This document shows positions 22,004 through 32,790 of a stretch of DNA of 64,000 nucleotides, one piece after another. Source of the DNA: Corylus avellana (Eukaryota > Streptophyta > Magnoliopsida > Fagales > Betulaceae); NCBI RefSeq assembly GCF_901000735.1, contig NC_081542.1:25559093-25623092 (forward strand), in the 5' to 3' direction. Every line of letters begins with the position of its first letter. Position 1 is the first letter of the stretch. The notes under the pieces were generated by a model that worked only from the letters and a program-made list of their open reading frames with translations, made no database searches and was not told where the DNA came from. The position numbers and the translations under genes were made by a program.

Positions 22004-22994
22004 CTTAACCGGGAATTACCAGTCCCTCGGGTGAGATTACTTCCATTCTGGCTCGCTTACTTCTTCTTAATTCGTACATAATCATCAACAATTTTATTAG
22101 AAGCAACAGAAAATTCATGAAATATTTTTTCCTTATTTTTCAAACGAAACACATGCACAAGGAAAATAACATGAACTATTACATGTAAAACCAATAAAAT
22201 CACAATCATACGTTTTAAAACCAAGTTTCCTCATGTTAAGTTTGAGTAACATAATATTTGCCCAATACCCTCACACTTTGAAGTATTCCAAACAATGCTT
22301 ATGAATGTGACAAACAAAATAATGGCTCCCCCCACCCCCCACACTTTGGTGAATAGCCCAAAATTGACAATCATTACATTCATCATTTATTCCAATATTC
22401 TAATTTCTTTTCATTCCCTTAATGTAGCCAAGATTTATATGTATAAATCTATTATGCTAAATATTAATGGAATAAACCAAATAGTCACAATAAAATAAAT
22501 TTCCAATAATAGCACACAAGTGCTTTAAGAAATGACTTCTATGAGCTCATCTTCTAAGTATGACATGTCATTTTCCCTTCTTTCTTTTCTATCAATTGAC
22601 AATTTTCTAAAGCTGTTTTAAAAAATAGTAATCACCACTTGTGATTTTTAAACATGATTTTTATAAATAGAAGTTACATATTACAAGCTCAATCAAGATA
22701 TTAAAAGAAAATCTTTTCAACTAAAATCTCAGTAAATATGCAAAGTATCAAGCTCAACTATATAACAATCAACTATTATTGACTCACTGCCATAAATATG
22801 TCATTGTTATCATTCTTAGGATATGATAAATTTCTCAAATACCAAATGAACCTTGATAAGAACATCAATAATCACATATATTTTATTCTGAACCATTATG
22901 TCAGAGAAATTTGAAAGCTGAATGATATATATGAAGAATTATCAAATACTTTTAAAGTATTTATGCTAATCTAGCATGCCATTGCTAATAAAAA
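22004..22994 (-). other. Degenerate interior of the Copia element upstream of RT
   Basis: AT-rich, with no recognisable gag, protease or integrase, though this is where they should lie in a minus-strand element. The domains have been deleted or have decayed. Confidence 0.5.
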
Positions 22995-23817
22995 TGCACA
23001 AATTCTCATTGGTATAAAATAATTACAATATGAAAATTACCAATAAAATAAATAAAATACAAGAGATGAAAAGTAAAGTATGAAAATATCTCACAATGCT
23101 ATAGAATCACGCAAGAATGTTATCCTTAAAGGTTGATTTGTGCCTCCCGGAGTGTATAACTCGGTGCGATCGGATCATTTGACATGCAACCTCTCAAGAT
23201 TAGACTATAGTGTCTACCTTCGTTAAGAACACACTTCCAATAACGAAGACTAGTAGAACAACCATTTGATCTTCTTGATAAAAAACAACAAAGAGAAAAT
23301 ATAAATGGAATAGAATAGAATTCTATGCAATTGGTTTTCTAAAATAGGACAAAACTCTTTTATAAAGAAAATGAGTTTGTCTTTCTTTCTTTCTTGTTGC
23401 AAGCTCAGTCTTCATAGGATTGGAGATGCTTTCTTTCCTTATGTCATTAATGACCAATGGTCATAACACCAAAAAATGGTAAAACATTTGTTAATAATCA
23501 AATGGTCAAACTACAATAAAACTTGTTAAAGACTAACAGTCAAAAAGGTAAAAATCAATTAAAACTAATTTTTATTTAATAACTCATAACCAAGTAATAA
23601 ATACAAACGGCCATAAAAGTTATATCTCATAACTGAATAATAAATACAAACGGTCATAAAAGTTATATCTCATAATCAAGTAATAAATACAAATGTTTAT
23701 AAACCAAAATGGTTAAAAATGATTTTTATTTCTCATAAAAACTCATGAAGGTATTATCAAATGATAAAACATTTTCAAATGACAGAAAAATGAATGTTTA
23801 TAACAAATATTACAACA
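22995..23817 (-). repeat. 5' LTR of the degenerate Copia
   Basis: Opens TGCACAAATTCTC and closes ATTACAACA on the plus strand, matching the left LTR. Confidence 0.8.
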
Positions 23818-24745
23818 CCTTTTAAGTTGCTCAGCATAGGCCTCACAGTGCATTTTTACATTGAGTTCCACTGTTATTAATCCGGAGTGAGAAGGATCCT
23901 CTCTTATAACCTTATTTTTCCTTATTTAATTAAAAAAAAAAGAAGCAAAGTACCAATTTTATAAACCAGTGCATAATTCATGACATTTTCACTTTGAGTC
24001 ATAAATTTGTGAATTTAAAACAAAACATTTTTACACATCTCAGTTACGTTATCGCCACATATACCTCATTGCATCATATCATCATACTTGTATACTAACC
24101 CCCACACGCAGGGAGAGAGAAAACAAAATTTTAAGGCCAAAAAAAAAAAATTTAAGGTATTTTTTGCCAATTGGTCCATCCCTAAAAAATTTTTGGCCCT
24201 TGGTCCCCCCCAACCTCAAAGCTGGCTCCGTCCCTACTTACACGGTTGAGATTATCTTATCATATCAGAATGACGGAACCCTATTATAGGTGATCTTTAA
24301 CATAAAAGTAGCCCCGCTACAAGGAATCGTAAACATACTAGCTATATTGTTACAACATACTGGCACCCCATTACAAGGTGACCGTAACTCATATCGGAGA
24401 CCGATGTCGAGAAACACAAGATTATCATTTATAATATTATTAGCCAACAAATTAGTCAAAATGTAATTACGCTGTTCACACTATACAAATTTGTTTATTA
24501 TTGTTTTCTCTCTTCAGAGATGCCCAGAACTTCAATTTTCTCCAACAGGAAGTTCATCTACAGGCGGCACATACATCAATGGAATAGAAAAAGATAGAAA
24601 CATAGAAAAAGATAGAAACAAACTCACAGATATAAACAAATGGAGATAAAACTCATTTAATTAATTAAACTTCTGCTGCACTAAAATAAGCTACAGTTTA
24701 CATCATTAATTAGCCCTGCAAGTGTCTTGTTAATCTTCTAATTAA
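23818..24745. other. Repeat-derived intergenic DNA incl. retroposon 3' end and unoccupied paralog of the 36-kb solo-LTR site
   Basis: 23870-23940 matches the 3' tail of the 9.1-kb retroposon (CTTATAACC...TTTAATTA plus A-tail). About 23940-24115 and 24240-24400 are reverse-complement copies of 36342-36560 and 35865-35947 respectively, without the solo LTR found there. About 24130-24240 carries the 'ttggtccccccc' dispersed repeat. Confidence 0.65.
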
Positions 24746-26256
24746 TTAACCTTTTGATAAAAGCAAGTTGACTAAATCTCCCAAATTTCTGAATTATTTA
24801 TGCAGACCCGTGGCCTCCTCTGCTAATTTCTTCCACTCCAACACATTCTGCTTGATTTTCTTATCATTCTCTCCCTCCATCATCTCTCTTACAATCTTCT
24901 CCACCTCCTTTCTCGTGGCATTATTCTCAATCTCCATCCCAATCCTCCACACATCGCAAGCATACCTACAATTTGTTTGTTGATCCCCAAAGAATGGACA
25001 ACAAAGCAACGGCACCCCGGCCAACAGGCCTTCAATCATTGAATTCCAACCGCAGTGTGTTAAGAACGCCCCGACAGTGGGGTGGTTCAACACCTCCTCT
25101 TGAGGGCATCAAGTAGCTATTACACCTCTTTTTTTAGTTTCTAACAAAAACTCCGGCGGCAAAATTGCCGATTCCCCAATAACTAGATCAGGCCTAACAA
25201 TGAAGAAAAATGGAAAGTTGCTATTTGCAAGCCCCCAAGCAAATTCAAGCAACTGTTGCTGGGTCATGACAGCTAAGCTGCCAAAATTCACATATATTAC
25301 TGAATTGGTTGCTTGGAATCAAGCCAATGGAGGCACTCATCATCTTCTTTCCATAAACTATACCCAATTGACTTCAAAGGGTTGTCATTGGGTGAGTGAT
25401 TGAGTGATAGTTGGAGTGGTCCAACTGCATAAACATGAGGAAACAGAGGTGACAGAGCACCCAAAACTTTTCCCTCTAAGCCATCGAATGTATGGATTAC
25501 AACTCCTGAAGTTTTTGTAGCTTTCTCCATTACTTCCATTACGATGTTAATTGTAAAGTCATTTGGATCTGTGGTTCGAATAATGCTCGGGAAATCCATC
25601 AAACGGATGTCTTTCATACCTGGAATCCAGTCTACAGTCGTTTCCAAATACCCATTTGTCAGAAAGCTCTCATCTGCATCATGGAAAATCAAATCATGTG
25701 TTTAGAGTAAAAACTAAATCTATATTTCATTTGGGTTAATTTCTTTTATACCTTTAAGTGGTATGAGCCCTTTGTCCCTCGCCCAAGAAAGCTGGTTGCA
25801 AAGCATAAGGGTGGATGCATTGATGGTGGAGAGCATAAGTATGGGGATTCCAAGCTTTTCTGCTGCCGTCATTGTAAACGTCATGTAAGGATCCGAGACA
25901 ATGCAAGTTGGTTGAGGATTGTTGAGGTTGTCGAGGAAGTCGGAAAATGGAGGCAACATGTTGTTGGCAATGGAATCACAAAGAGAGAAGAAGCTTTGGG
26001 TGGCATCGGGATCGGAACGGGGTAGACCTTCCGGGATGGTTTGGAACCGGAAGTCCGGCAAGCCGTCTAAGGCGCCAGCACCCATGGATTTGATGAAACG
26101 TTGGTGGTTGAAGTCGGTGTTGACAAAGGTTATGTGAAAACCTTTTTGATGAAGAAGCTTTGAGAATTTAAGCATGGCTTTTATGTGGCTTTGAACTGGC
26201 AATCGAACATAGATTGCATGGGGCTTTTGCTCAGCTTCTTCTCTGTTGGAATCCAT
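24746..26256 (-). pseudogene. UGT85-like glucosyltransferase copy B, two exons, three lesions
   Basis: Exon 1 is 26256-25752, ending PLK before donor AAAG|GTATAA. A 78-bp intron (25751-25674) ends TGATGCAG, and exon 2 opens with DESFLTNGY. Joined, this is a normal UGT85 layout with His in QSHIKAMLKFSK, the WIPGMKDIRL loop and most of the PSPG box (HCGWNS at about 25045, GDQ at about 24985). Three lesions kill it. A 1-bp deletion near 25307 shifts the frame after WLDSKQ. TGA at 25109-25111 replaces the Trp codon that opens the PSPG box. TAA at 24794-24796 removes the last 15 or so residues before the ancestral stop at 24746. The product would have transferred glucose from UDP-glucose to a small molecule; the acceptor cannot be inferred. 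It lies opposite in strand to copies A and C. Confidence 0.9.
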
Positions 26257-26296
26257 GTTCCTCTCTCCCTTTCTGTAGCAAGCATGTTGCACCTTC

Positions 26297-26310
26297 CTTG
26301 CATATAAATA
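26297..26310 (-). promoter_or_regulatory. Probable TATA box of UGT copy B
   Basis: On the minus strand CTATTTATATG lies about 45-55 bp upstream of the start codon; no other TATA-like motif is as close. Position relative to the unknown transcription start is inferred. Confidence 0.4.
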
Positions 26311-26412
26311 GCAAAAAAATTTACCTACGGTGATAAATAATAATTGACACAGATTTTTGTAAAACTGGGTTGGAAAGGTTTTTTCAACTCGGTCTATAAA
26401 ACTAACTTGCAT

Positions 26413-27346
26413 TTCTTAAAGGTTAGAAATTTCCTCAAAACTAGTATGAAAGAAATTAGTTTAATTAAATTTTTTATTATTTTTATTTTTATTTTAATTT
26501 TTAAAAAATTAATAATATTTTATTATTTAAACTTTAGTGGGACACGTGACATGCTTTGAGCCGTTAATAATATTGAATGGCCAAAATTAACAATTGGAAA
26601 ATCTCCAATTTTCCCTCCAATGGGAGGAGATCCGGATCCTATGACTTGATTTATCAAGCCTAATTGTGGGCCCGAGCTTTTGTTCTTTTATTGGTTGCCA
26701 TTAAGTGTCTGTTGTAATTTTCTTTTATGTGAAAGTGAGCTTGGACGTATTGAAGCTTTTGAGTTTATTTGTACTACTCCTTGTACTTCATCATTTTGTT
26801 AGTGAATTTCTCCTAGATGGTCTCCGTCAGTGGATGTATGTTTGTTAAGTCAAACTACTTAAATCTTGATATCGTGTGTAACTATTTATTATTTTATTAT
26901 TTTGCTATTTTTCTACTTCATTTCATTTGTGACCCTAGAATTATTTTATCTCAACATATGATAATTGCCTTGCTACTGTCTCTGTCTCGGACATAAATTT
27001 TCATTGCAAAGGCTAAGCTCCTATTTGTTGGGGGAAAATTTCGTTTTTTATTGGCATTAAATGAAAACCCTTTTTTGGGGAGAGGAAATAGAATCCTTGT
27101 CCCTTGTGGGGGGCATCAGCCCGAGTGAAAGAAATTATTTATAAAAGATATAGAAAAATACAAAGCTCAGACAAAATAATAGTGGAAAAATTGCCCACCA
27201 ATTTTTTTTGAAATGCTGACCATCAATTTTCATCTAACAGTCACCATTTTGCCACGTGTCCCACTCAATATAAAATAATAAAATATTATTATTTTTAAAA
27301 GATAAATATAAAATCAGATAATAAAAAATTTAAAATAATTATTAAA
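26413..27346. other. Intergenic with LTR relic
   Basis: About 26740-26955 is a diverged 3' part of the 13.5-kb Copia LTR family (GGTCTCCGTCAGTGGATG, then TTAAATCTTGATATCGTGTG). The rest is AT-rich. No gene. Confidence 0.6.
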
Positions 27347-27446
27347 NNNNNNNNNNNNNNNNNNNNNNNNNNNNNNNNNNNNNNNNNNNNNNNNNNNNNN
27401 NNNNNNNNNNNNNNNNNNNNNNNNNNNNNNNNNNNNNNNNNNNNNN
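27347..27446. other. Assembly gap (100 N)
   Basis: Exactly 100 undetermined bases between AT-rich repeats. Confidence 0.95.
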
Positions 27447-27639
27447 CAACAAAAGGGTTATAGTTTCATGAAAAATAAAGGAATTAATTTTAATCACTTA
27501 ACATTCTACAAGTTATTAATTTTCATTCGGTTTACATATTTATTTTGTATTATTTATTTACTTCTTTTTTATGAAGAGGAAAATAAAAATGATGTTTTGA
27601 GGAATCATATATTCTTATTTTAATGATGTAAGCGTGTTT

Positions 27640-27866
27640 ATTATTCTCAATAACATTCAATGTCTTTTATAGTCATTTTTGCAACTAAAAGCACTTTCTT
27701 AGTTTTTGTTATCAAACATCAATAACTTTTCAAAAAGCACTTTAGACATGTAGTTACCAAACATGTAACAGCTTTTCAGTAAAAGCGTTTTTGACAAAAG
27801 CTTACAGTCAAAAGCTCTACATCCAAAAACTCTATTTCTCACCGCAATACCAAACATGCTCTAAAA
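27640..27866. mobile_element. MITE-like sequence upstream of UGT copy C
   Basis: Contains AAAAAGCACTTTAGACATG and ends ACCAAACATGCTCTAAAAGC, the usual terminal style of a common plant MITE family (compare 50184-50405 and 59976-60170). The left boundary is not clear. Confidence 0.45.
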
Positions 27867-28019
27867 GCTAACTCAAGATGTGAGGTTTTTCCTCACACTT
27901 ATAAATGAATCACCAACCCCTTCCACAACCAATATAAGAAAACCCTCATAATATATATATATATATATAAAAGCTAGGAAGGCACCATTGTTGTAAAAGA
28001 AAGGGAGAGCTAGAGGAAG

Positions 28020-30333
28020 ATGGATTCGAACAAAGCAGAAGCTAATCAAAAGCCTCATGCAATCTGTGTTCCATTGCCATTTCAAAGCCACATAAAGGCC
28101 ATGCTTAAATTTTCAAAGCTTCTCCATCAAAAAGGCTTTCACATAACCTTCGTCAACACCGACTTCAATCACCATCGTCTCATCACATCCAATGCCTCCG
28201 GCGGCTCCTTGGACGGCTTCCTTGACTTCCGCTTCCAAACCATCCCGGACGGTCTACCCCCTTCGGATCCCAATGCCACCCAAGACGTCATTTCTCTTTT
28301 TGACTCCGTTTCGAAAAACATGTTGCCTCCATTTTCCGACCTCCTCAACAATCTCAATACTGCAACTCCAAACGTTAATCCTCCCGTTACTCGCATTGTC
28401 TCAGATGCTTTCATGTCGTTTACAATAACGGCAGCAGAAAAGCTTGGAATCCCTGCAGTAATGCTCCTCACCATCTCGGCATCACGTTGCAAACTGCTGT
28501 CTACGGCCATAAGACTCAAAGGTTAGTAATTGGTTCCCAGTTTAATTTTATTCTAAAAGCATAATGGGAAGCTTTCACTTCCACCCAGAACATTTTATGG
28601 GAAAAGGACCAAAACCATTTTTTTTTTAATTTAATTTAATTATCTATTTATTTATTTTACAATTTGTTCCTTTGGTTGTTTTTTTAATTCATATAAACTA
28701 CCCCAAATTATGATTATCGAATAAAAATTAAAAAATATTGCAGTTTACTAACAAATAACTATAGTTATTAAATAACAACTAAATAACTATGATATAATTT
28801 CTTATAAAATACTAATAAAAAAAGCAAACACCTTATACAAACTTTTAAGGATGCCCATTTGGCAACACACTTTTTATTTTTTTCCTTTCTATCCAAAAAA
28901 AGTCACTCATTTTTTCACATTTACAAACAAATTTCTTCATTTTTTACTCGTAACAAAAAAAAAGAAATTCATAACTCATTTTACTCACAGCAACCCACCT
29001 TTATGTTTTATCAATCTTTTTTTTTTATTTTTTGTTTCTCATTTCTATTGGACTAGCCTGTTTGCTGGTAGGGACTACAAAAGTTTTATACAATTAGGGC
29101 TTCTAGGTTTGAATTGGTAAGGGACAAAAGATTTATTTGGAAGGAACTACAAAATTTTTATACAATTAGAACTTATAAGTTTGAATAGGTAAGAACCAAA
29201 AGATTTATTTAGTAGGGACTACACAATTTTTATATAATTAGGGCTTCTAAGTTTGAATGGGTACATAAGGGCCAAAAGATTTATTGAGTGGAAAAAAAAA
29301 ATAGTGAATACTGCCAAAAAAAATTTGTTGGTAGGGGCCAATAGGATATATATGAAAGTAAAAATTTTTTCCATATATAAAATATTTTTTTACCTTATAA
29401 TATTTTTTTTCTAAGGAATTGAGGGGGCCTTGGCCTATACCGATCGACCCTCCTTCTTCCGTCAATGACCTTGATAGTAATCAAGTCTAATATTATGAGA
29501 ATTGATTGTAATCAGATTTTGATGGTAAGTTCATAATCGAAGGAGTGAAGAAAGCTAGAAAAGCTTCAGGAGTTGTAATCCATACATTTGATGCCTTAGA
29601 GGGAGAAGTTTTGGGTGCTCTGTCACCTCTATTTCCTCATGTTTATGCAGTTGGACCGCTCCAACTATTACTCAATCACTCACCCAACGACGACCCTTTG
29701 AAGGCAGTTGGGTATAGTTTATGGAAAGAAGAAGATGAGTGCCTCCATTGGCTTGATTCCAAGCAACACAATTCAGTGATATATGTGAATTTTGGCAGTG
29801 TAGCTGTCATGACCCAACAACAGTTGCTTGAATTTGCTTGGGGCCTTGCAAATAGCAACTTTCCATTTCTGCTAATTCTTAGGCTTGATCTAGTTATTGG
29901 GGAATCAGCAATTTTGCCGCCAGAGTTTTCTTTAGAAACTAAAGAAAGAGGTTTAATAGCTACTTGGTGCCCTCAAGAGGAGGCGCTGAACCACCCCCCC
30001 GTCGGGGCGTTCTTAACACACTGCGGTTGGAATTCAATGATTGAAGGCCTGTCGGCCGGGGTGCCGTTGCTTTGTTGTCCATTCTTCGGGGATCAGCCAA
30101 CAAATTGTAGGTATGCTTGCGATGTGTGGACGATTGGGATGGAGATTGAGAATAATGCCACGAGAAAGGAGGTGGAGAAGATTGTGAGAGAGTTGATGGA
30201 GGGGGAGAATGGTAAGAAAATCAAGCAGAATGTGTTGGAGTGGAAGAAATTAGCAGAGGAGGCCACGGATCTACATGGTTCATCATCCAGAAATTTGGAA
30301 AATTTAGTCAACTTGCTTTTATCAAAATGTTAG
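28020..30333 (+). pseudogene. UGT85-like glucosyltransferase copy C, exon junction region deleted
   Basis: Exon 1 is 28020-28521 (167 codons plus 1 base) with QSHIKAMLKFSK and donor AAAG|GTTAGT. The exon 2 coding part runs to TAG 30331-30333 and has a complete 44-residue PSPG box at 29965-30096: WCPQ, HCGWNS, final DQ, as expected for glucosyl transfer. Compared with copy B, about 45 residues at the start of exon 2, including the WIPGMKDIRL loop, are absent. An AG at 29514-29515 (GTAATCAG|AT) would restore phase and give a shortened protein starting DFDGKFIIEG in exon 2. The intron would be about 1 kb and repeat-filled, against 78 bp in copy B. No stop lies within the coding pieces. It is probably a pseudogene, or at best a hinge-deleted enzyme. 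It is a close paralog of copy A. Confidence 0.8.
29071..29287 (+). repeat. Three tandem 72-bp repeats in the UGT copy C intron
   Basis: Units start at 29071, 29143 and 29215 with GG(G/A)ACTACA, continue TTTTTATACAATTAG and end AAAAGATTTATT. Downstream, 29290-29460 belongs to the 'gggccaataggat' dispersed repeat. Confidence 0.8.
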
Positions 30334-30888
30334 CAGTTTGGAAAGTTCAGGCTTTCAGATGAACACCTTATGGTTAAAACTTTAGAGTGACGTTTGTTCA
30401 GATGAACACCTTATGTGAGAGTTTGTGATTTGGCGGCTTAAAAGTTTTTGTATATTTCATTCGCTATATATATATATATATATATATATTTAACATTTAG
30501 AGTGACGTTTGTTTACAATTGAAACACGACAACCTGCGTACATTTGATATTCAAATACAAGATTACGGTGCTAAACTGAATCCTAACTTTTCTGCTGAAT
30601 ATCTCATCTCAGTTGTACTTTGGCCAACAGATAAATGCGTTTTTGTTATTTTTAGGATAAAATAGTCAAGGAAGTAGTTTTTGTTTGGCACATTCCTTGC
30701 AGTCTCACCAAAACCATTTTTTAGCTATTTTGGTGAGACAATTTCAAGCGACTAAAATCTTCCATTTTCAGCTTCACCTAAAATGTGAGTGAATAGTACT
30801 CATTATCTTTAATGAGTACTATTCACTCACTAAATGAATAAAAAATAATATAACTTTTCTCTCATTCCATATTCTTTGAAAAAGTAAA

Positions 30889-30944
<56 letters not shown>

Positions 30945-31140
30945 TATTTAAATAGAATAATGAAATTAGATTGTTAAAATAGTGAGGCTGCTAAGAGTGC
31001 TCTAAAAAGATGAGTTGTTAAAATAAAGAAAAGTGTAATTTTAATTATTTTGGTAAATAAAATTTGGTGAGACTCTTAGGAATGCTTTATCACAATTCCA
31101 AACAAACTCATAGTACAAGAAATAAATAAGGGATCGAAAA
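30334..31140. other. Intergenic with TA microsatellites and a hairpin
   Basis: TA runs at about 30466-30489 and 30885-30940. The part at 30690-30870 looks like a small MITE (TTTTGGTGAGAC motifs) around a perfect hairpin. No gene was recognised. Confidence 0.6.
30785..30830. repeat. Perfect 21-bp hairpin with 4-nt loop
   Basis: Arms 30785-30805 and 30810-30830 are exact reverse complements with loop TCTT. The arm core is GAGTGAATAGTACTCAT. It is probably the centre of a MITE; it lacks the U-run of a terminator. Confidence 0.85.
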
Positions 31141-31184
31141 AATTGTATTTTTCTTTATTTGGATTTGTCTTTTCTTTATTTCTA

Positions 31185-31720
31185 AAGGCGGCTATACTTG
31201 ACTTTCCACGATATTGCGGTAACAAGGATCTGACAAGTTGGATATGCCGGGCTGAGCAATTTTTCAAAGGCTGTTTTTGGCAAAGGGCCGGATTGGACCG
31301 GATCCAAAACCCCAAAAAAAAAAATCAAAATCAATCACAATATTCTTACTTTTTACATCACATCAATCACTTTTTATTACTTTTCAAATAAAAAAATCAC
31401 TACAAAACAAATTATTTTACTTTTTTATACAAAACATTTTTACTTTTTTCTCTCGTATCAATTAAATCTGTTATAGTACTGTTTCCCTCACTTTTCAATT
31501 CCATTGCCAAACACAACCAAATTTCATGGGACCAAGGAGGACAAGAGGCTACCCTTAGCAGCCTACCACCTTGAAGGTGATGCCCAATTATGGTATCACC
31601 TATTTTGAGAGAGGGAGACGGTAGAGGTCACATAGGAAGCCTTGAAAAAAGGTGCCAACTGTTAAAACAATGGCCACACACGAAACGCTTGGCATAGGAG
31701 ATCTACGAAGAATACTGGAA
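31185..31720 (+). pseudogene. Ty3/Gypsy gag relic, interrupted
   Basis: At 31188-31265 the translation reads AAILDFPRYCGNKDLTSWIC then RAEQFF, the conserved start of a gypsy gag core. At about 31552-31600 the frame gives LAAYHLEGDAQLWYHLF, the next conserved block. About 240 bp of unrelated AT-rich DNA (31303-31540) separates them, and stops follow. It is a dead fragment with no LTR visible nearby. Confidence 0.75.
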
Positions 31721-32106
31721 AGTCAGAAAGGCTCGCCAAGGGTATTGGTGGAGCCATCTCTATTTCTTAAGTCAATACAGAATTGATGAAGGAAAAATGA
31801 GACTAAATGGGTAGAGTATCGGCTACATGATTGAATGAGCGTACCTAAAGAAGCTACTTCCTTTTCATTTATAGATATTGTTTCCACCTCTTTTTGGTAG
31901 GGTAAATGAGTTATATGCTAGCTAGGTACCAGTTTAACAATCGCCAAAGGTAACAAATCAGCATGAGAAGTAGCATGGAAAACATGAAACAAACATGGAA
32001 GGCGACAAATCCAACAAAATCTGATAATTTAGCTTCTTCTTGTTATAAGCTCTTATTGATTTAATGGCTGATTTTCACTGTTATATATATATCATAGTTG
32101 TATAAC
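31721..32106. other. Intergenic, no recognised gene
   Basis: Possibly decayed retroelement downstream of the gag relic. Nothing further could be identified. Confidence 0.4.
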
Positions 32107-32206
32107 NNNNNNNNNNNNNNNNNNNNNNNNNNNNNNNNNNNNNNNNNNNNNNNNNNNNNNNNNNNNNNNNNNNNNNNNNNNNNNNNNNNNNNNNNNNNNN
32201 NNNNNN
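32107..32206. other. Assembly gap (100 N)
   Basis: Exactly 100 undetermined bases; the right flank is the foldback repeat shared with 17762-18363. Confidence 0.95.
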
Positions 32207-32790
32207 CCTTGAGGGGTCCATGGCAGCGATGGCACCTTCAAGAATTTCTAAAGCTTTATGCCCTTATAAGGGCCGGCAAGGTTTTCATCGAGGAAAAATT
32301 ATATTTTACCCCCTAAAGTTTGGAGCGATTTGTAATTTGATCTCCAAAATTTTAATTTTGACAATCTATTCTCTCAAAGTTTCAAATTTTTACAATTTGA
32401 CCAATTATATCCAAAAGTTTTCATATTGCCCCTAATTTTTTATCTTTTTATTTTTTATAAAAAAAAAAATTTTTTAAAAAATGGGGTGGCCGTTGCCACC
32501 CCTTTGGCCATTTGGCCATTTTTGTACCCCTCATATTTTGTTTTTTTTTTTATGAAAAATAAAAATTAGGGGCAATATGGAAATTTTGAGATAATATTAG
32601 TCGAATTGCAAAAATTTGAAACTTTGGGGTGGTGAATTGCCAAAATTGAAACTTTCGAAGTCAAATTGAAAATCGCTCCAAATTTTGATGGGGGTAAAAT
32701 GTAATTTTTCCAAAGTTTTAACTCCTGCCACACACTGTACCTCAAAAAAGGGTCATCTCCTATTCAACTAGGCAACTAAAAAAAACTATA
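32207..32790 (+). mobile_element. Foldback element, second copy
   Basis: 32292-32711 has long inverted terminal arms (GGAAAAATTATATTTTACCC mirrored near 32690-32711) with GGGGTGGCCGTTGCCACCCC at the centre. The whole unit plus flanks is the inverted copy of 17762-18363. No coding. Confidence 0.75.

Larger units (their letters stand above)
19264..23817 (-). mobile_element. Degenerate Copia retrotransposon, minus strand, both LTRs present
   Basis: 19264-20087 and 22995-23817 are direct repeats of about 820 bp, roughly 93-95% identical by eye, each opening TG and closing ACAACA on the plus strand. Inside the left LTR, on the minus strand, is a polypurine tract GTGGAGGAT immediately before TGTTG, which fixes the element as minus-oriented. 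The primer-binding site inside the right LTR is not recognisable. The 2.9-kb interior keeps only broken reverse transcriptase and RNase H pieces. Clear 5-bp target duplications were not found. Confidence 0.8.

Noticed and set aside
29071..29287. CRISPR-like array
   Set aside because: Contiguous 72-bp tandem units without spacers in a eukaryotic intron; no CRISPR array exists in the window.
30785..30830. Rho-independent terminator
   Set aside because: The genome is eukaryotic nuclear, the hairpin is AT-rich and no U-run follows; it sits in a MITE-like repeat.
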